Positions 5,890 to 6,127 of a stretch of DNA of 6,127 bases are shown one piece after another (position 1 is the first letter of the stretch; each line of letters opens with the position of its first letter). The DNA is from Acidobacteriota bacterium (GTDB lineage Bacteria; Acidobacteriota; Terriglobia; Terriglobales; Acidobacteriaceae). The translations under genes and the position numbers were made by a program. The stretch is from positions 1 to 6,127 of the forward strand of contig JAJZNH010000873.1 of assembly GCA_021811745.1 (NCBI GenBank), given 5' to 3'. Under the pieces are notes generated by a model, which saw only the letters and a program-made list of their open reading frames with translations, did no database searches and was not told where the DNA came from.

Positions 5890-6127
5890 ATGAGAAGCAC
5901 GCCTTTCGAAAACGGCGCTATCTCTTGTGAAATGCCGGTGGTCACCAAAGTGGCCGTTTTTCGCAGCATCCTCACCGAGCGTAGAGTGATGGTTATCGTC
6001 GATAACGCCAAGTACCACCAACCGCGGATGCACCGCGACTGGCAGCAGGCGCAAGCAGACCACTTCGCTCTGGATTTCCTGCCACCCTACAGCCCCGACC
6101 TGAACCCCATCGAGCGTGTCTGGAAGC
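5890..6127 (+). pseudogene. IS630-family transposase, C-terminal catalytic part; N-terminus missing, right end cut by window
   Basis: The frame from ATG 5890 to the window edge (79 codons, no stop) carries the second half of an IS630/Tc1-type DDE domain: VMVIVDNAKYH (33-43) with the second catalytic aspartate D38, and FLPPYSPDLNPIERVWK (63-79) with the glutamate E75, 36 residues between them. HRDWQQAQADHFALDFLPPYS is close to the typical linking region. IS630 transposases are about 340 residues, with a helix-turn-helix N-terminus and a first catalytic aspartate well upstream. Here an in-frame TGA at 5884-5886 closes the frame, and no upstream frame resembles that part, so the copy is 5'-truncated and should be inactive. 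Similarity appears to begin at about residue 7. It points away from the tat genes. The C-terminal end and any terminal repeat lie beyond the window. ATG 5890 only marks the open frame and is not a claimed functional start. Confidence 0.8.

Noticed and set aside
5907..5963. Inverted repeat CGAAAACGGC / GCCGTTTTTCG
   Set aside because: It is short, gapped by one base and lies in transposase coding sequence; it is not placed as an IS terminus and is probably chance.
5643..6011. 122-codon minus-strand frame covering the spacer and transposase remnant
   Set aside because: It overlaps the tatB start out of frame and runs antisense to the DDE domain, with no recognisable domain.
1..6127. CRISPR array, tRNA, rRNA, riboswitch, toxin-antitoxin or phage defence module
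   Set aside because: Both strands were read for these; no regularly spaced repeats, cloverleaf, conserved leader or matching proteins were seen.

Overview
The window reads as a piece of a high-GC Gram-negative chromosome, most probably an Acidobacteriota (Terriglobia-like) genome. The lineage is inferred from three things I recognise rather than from a search: a TatB-like protein with a long repeat-bearing acidic tail, a membrane glycosyltransferase opening with an NYGDAIAHMHIARRVFDAR-type loop, and AGCTGAY heptamer repeats between genes. All six intact or edge-truncated genes are on the minus strand; only a transposase remnant at the right edge is on the plus strand.

Reading in the direction of transcription (right to left): at 5890-6127 lies the C-terminal part of an IS630-family transposase, pointing away from the other genes and lacking its N-terminal part. 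About 150 bases without a recognisable gene follow, ending in a candidate sigma70-type promoter (5705-5734). Next comes a tightly packed three-gene block: a TatB-type subunit (4933-5658), tatC (4149-4940, 8-base overlap) and a secreted M28 metalloenzyme resembling glutaminyl-peptide cyclotransferase (3232-4152, 4-base ATGA overlap with tatC). Tat components thus appear co-translated with an exported zinc enzyme.

A short intergenic stretch (3105-3231) holds a degenerate heptamer repeat and an imperfect inverted repeat whose far arm starts exactly at the stop codon of the M28 gene. The second block follows: mtnP (5'-methylthioadenosine phosphorylase, 2226-3098), a PfkB-family kinase (1214-2143) and a multi-spanning GT-C type glycosyltransferase (1-1221) that starts inside the end of the kinase gene with TTG and runs off the left edge. 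The mtnP/kinase pair suggests salvage of methylthioadenosine or related nucleosides and their sugars; the kinase substrate cannot be read from sequence.

I see no CRISPR array, tRNA, rRNA, riboswitch or phage module, and no convincing new defence or mobile system. The observations most worth following are the tatC/QC-like coupling, the mtnP/kinase pair, the heptamer-repeat intergenic region and the duplicated peptide in the TatB tail.
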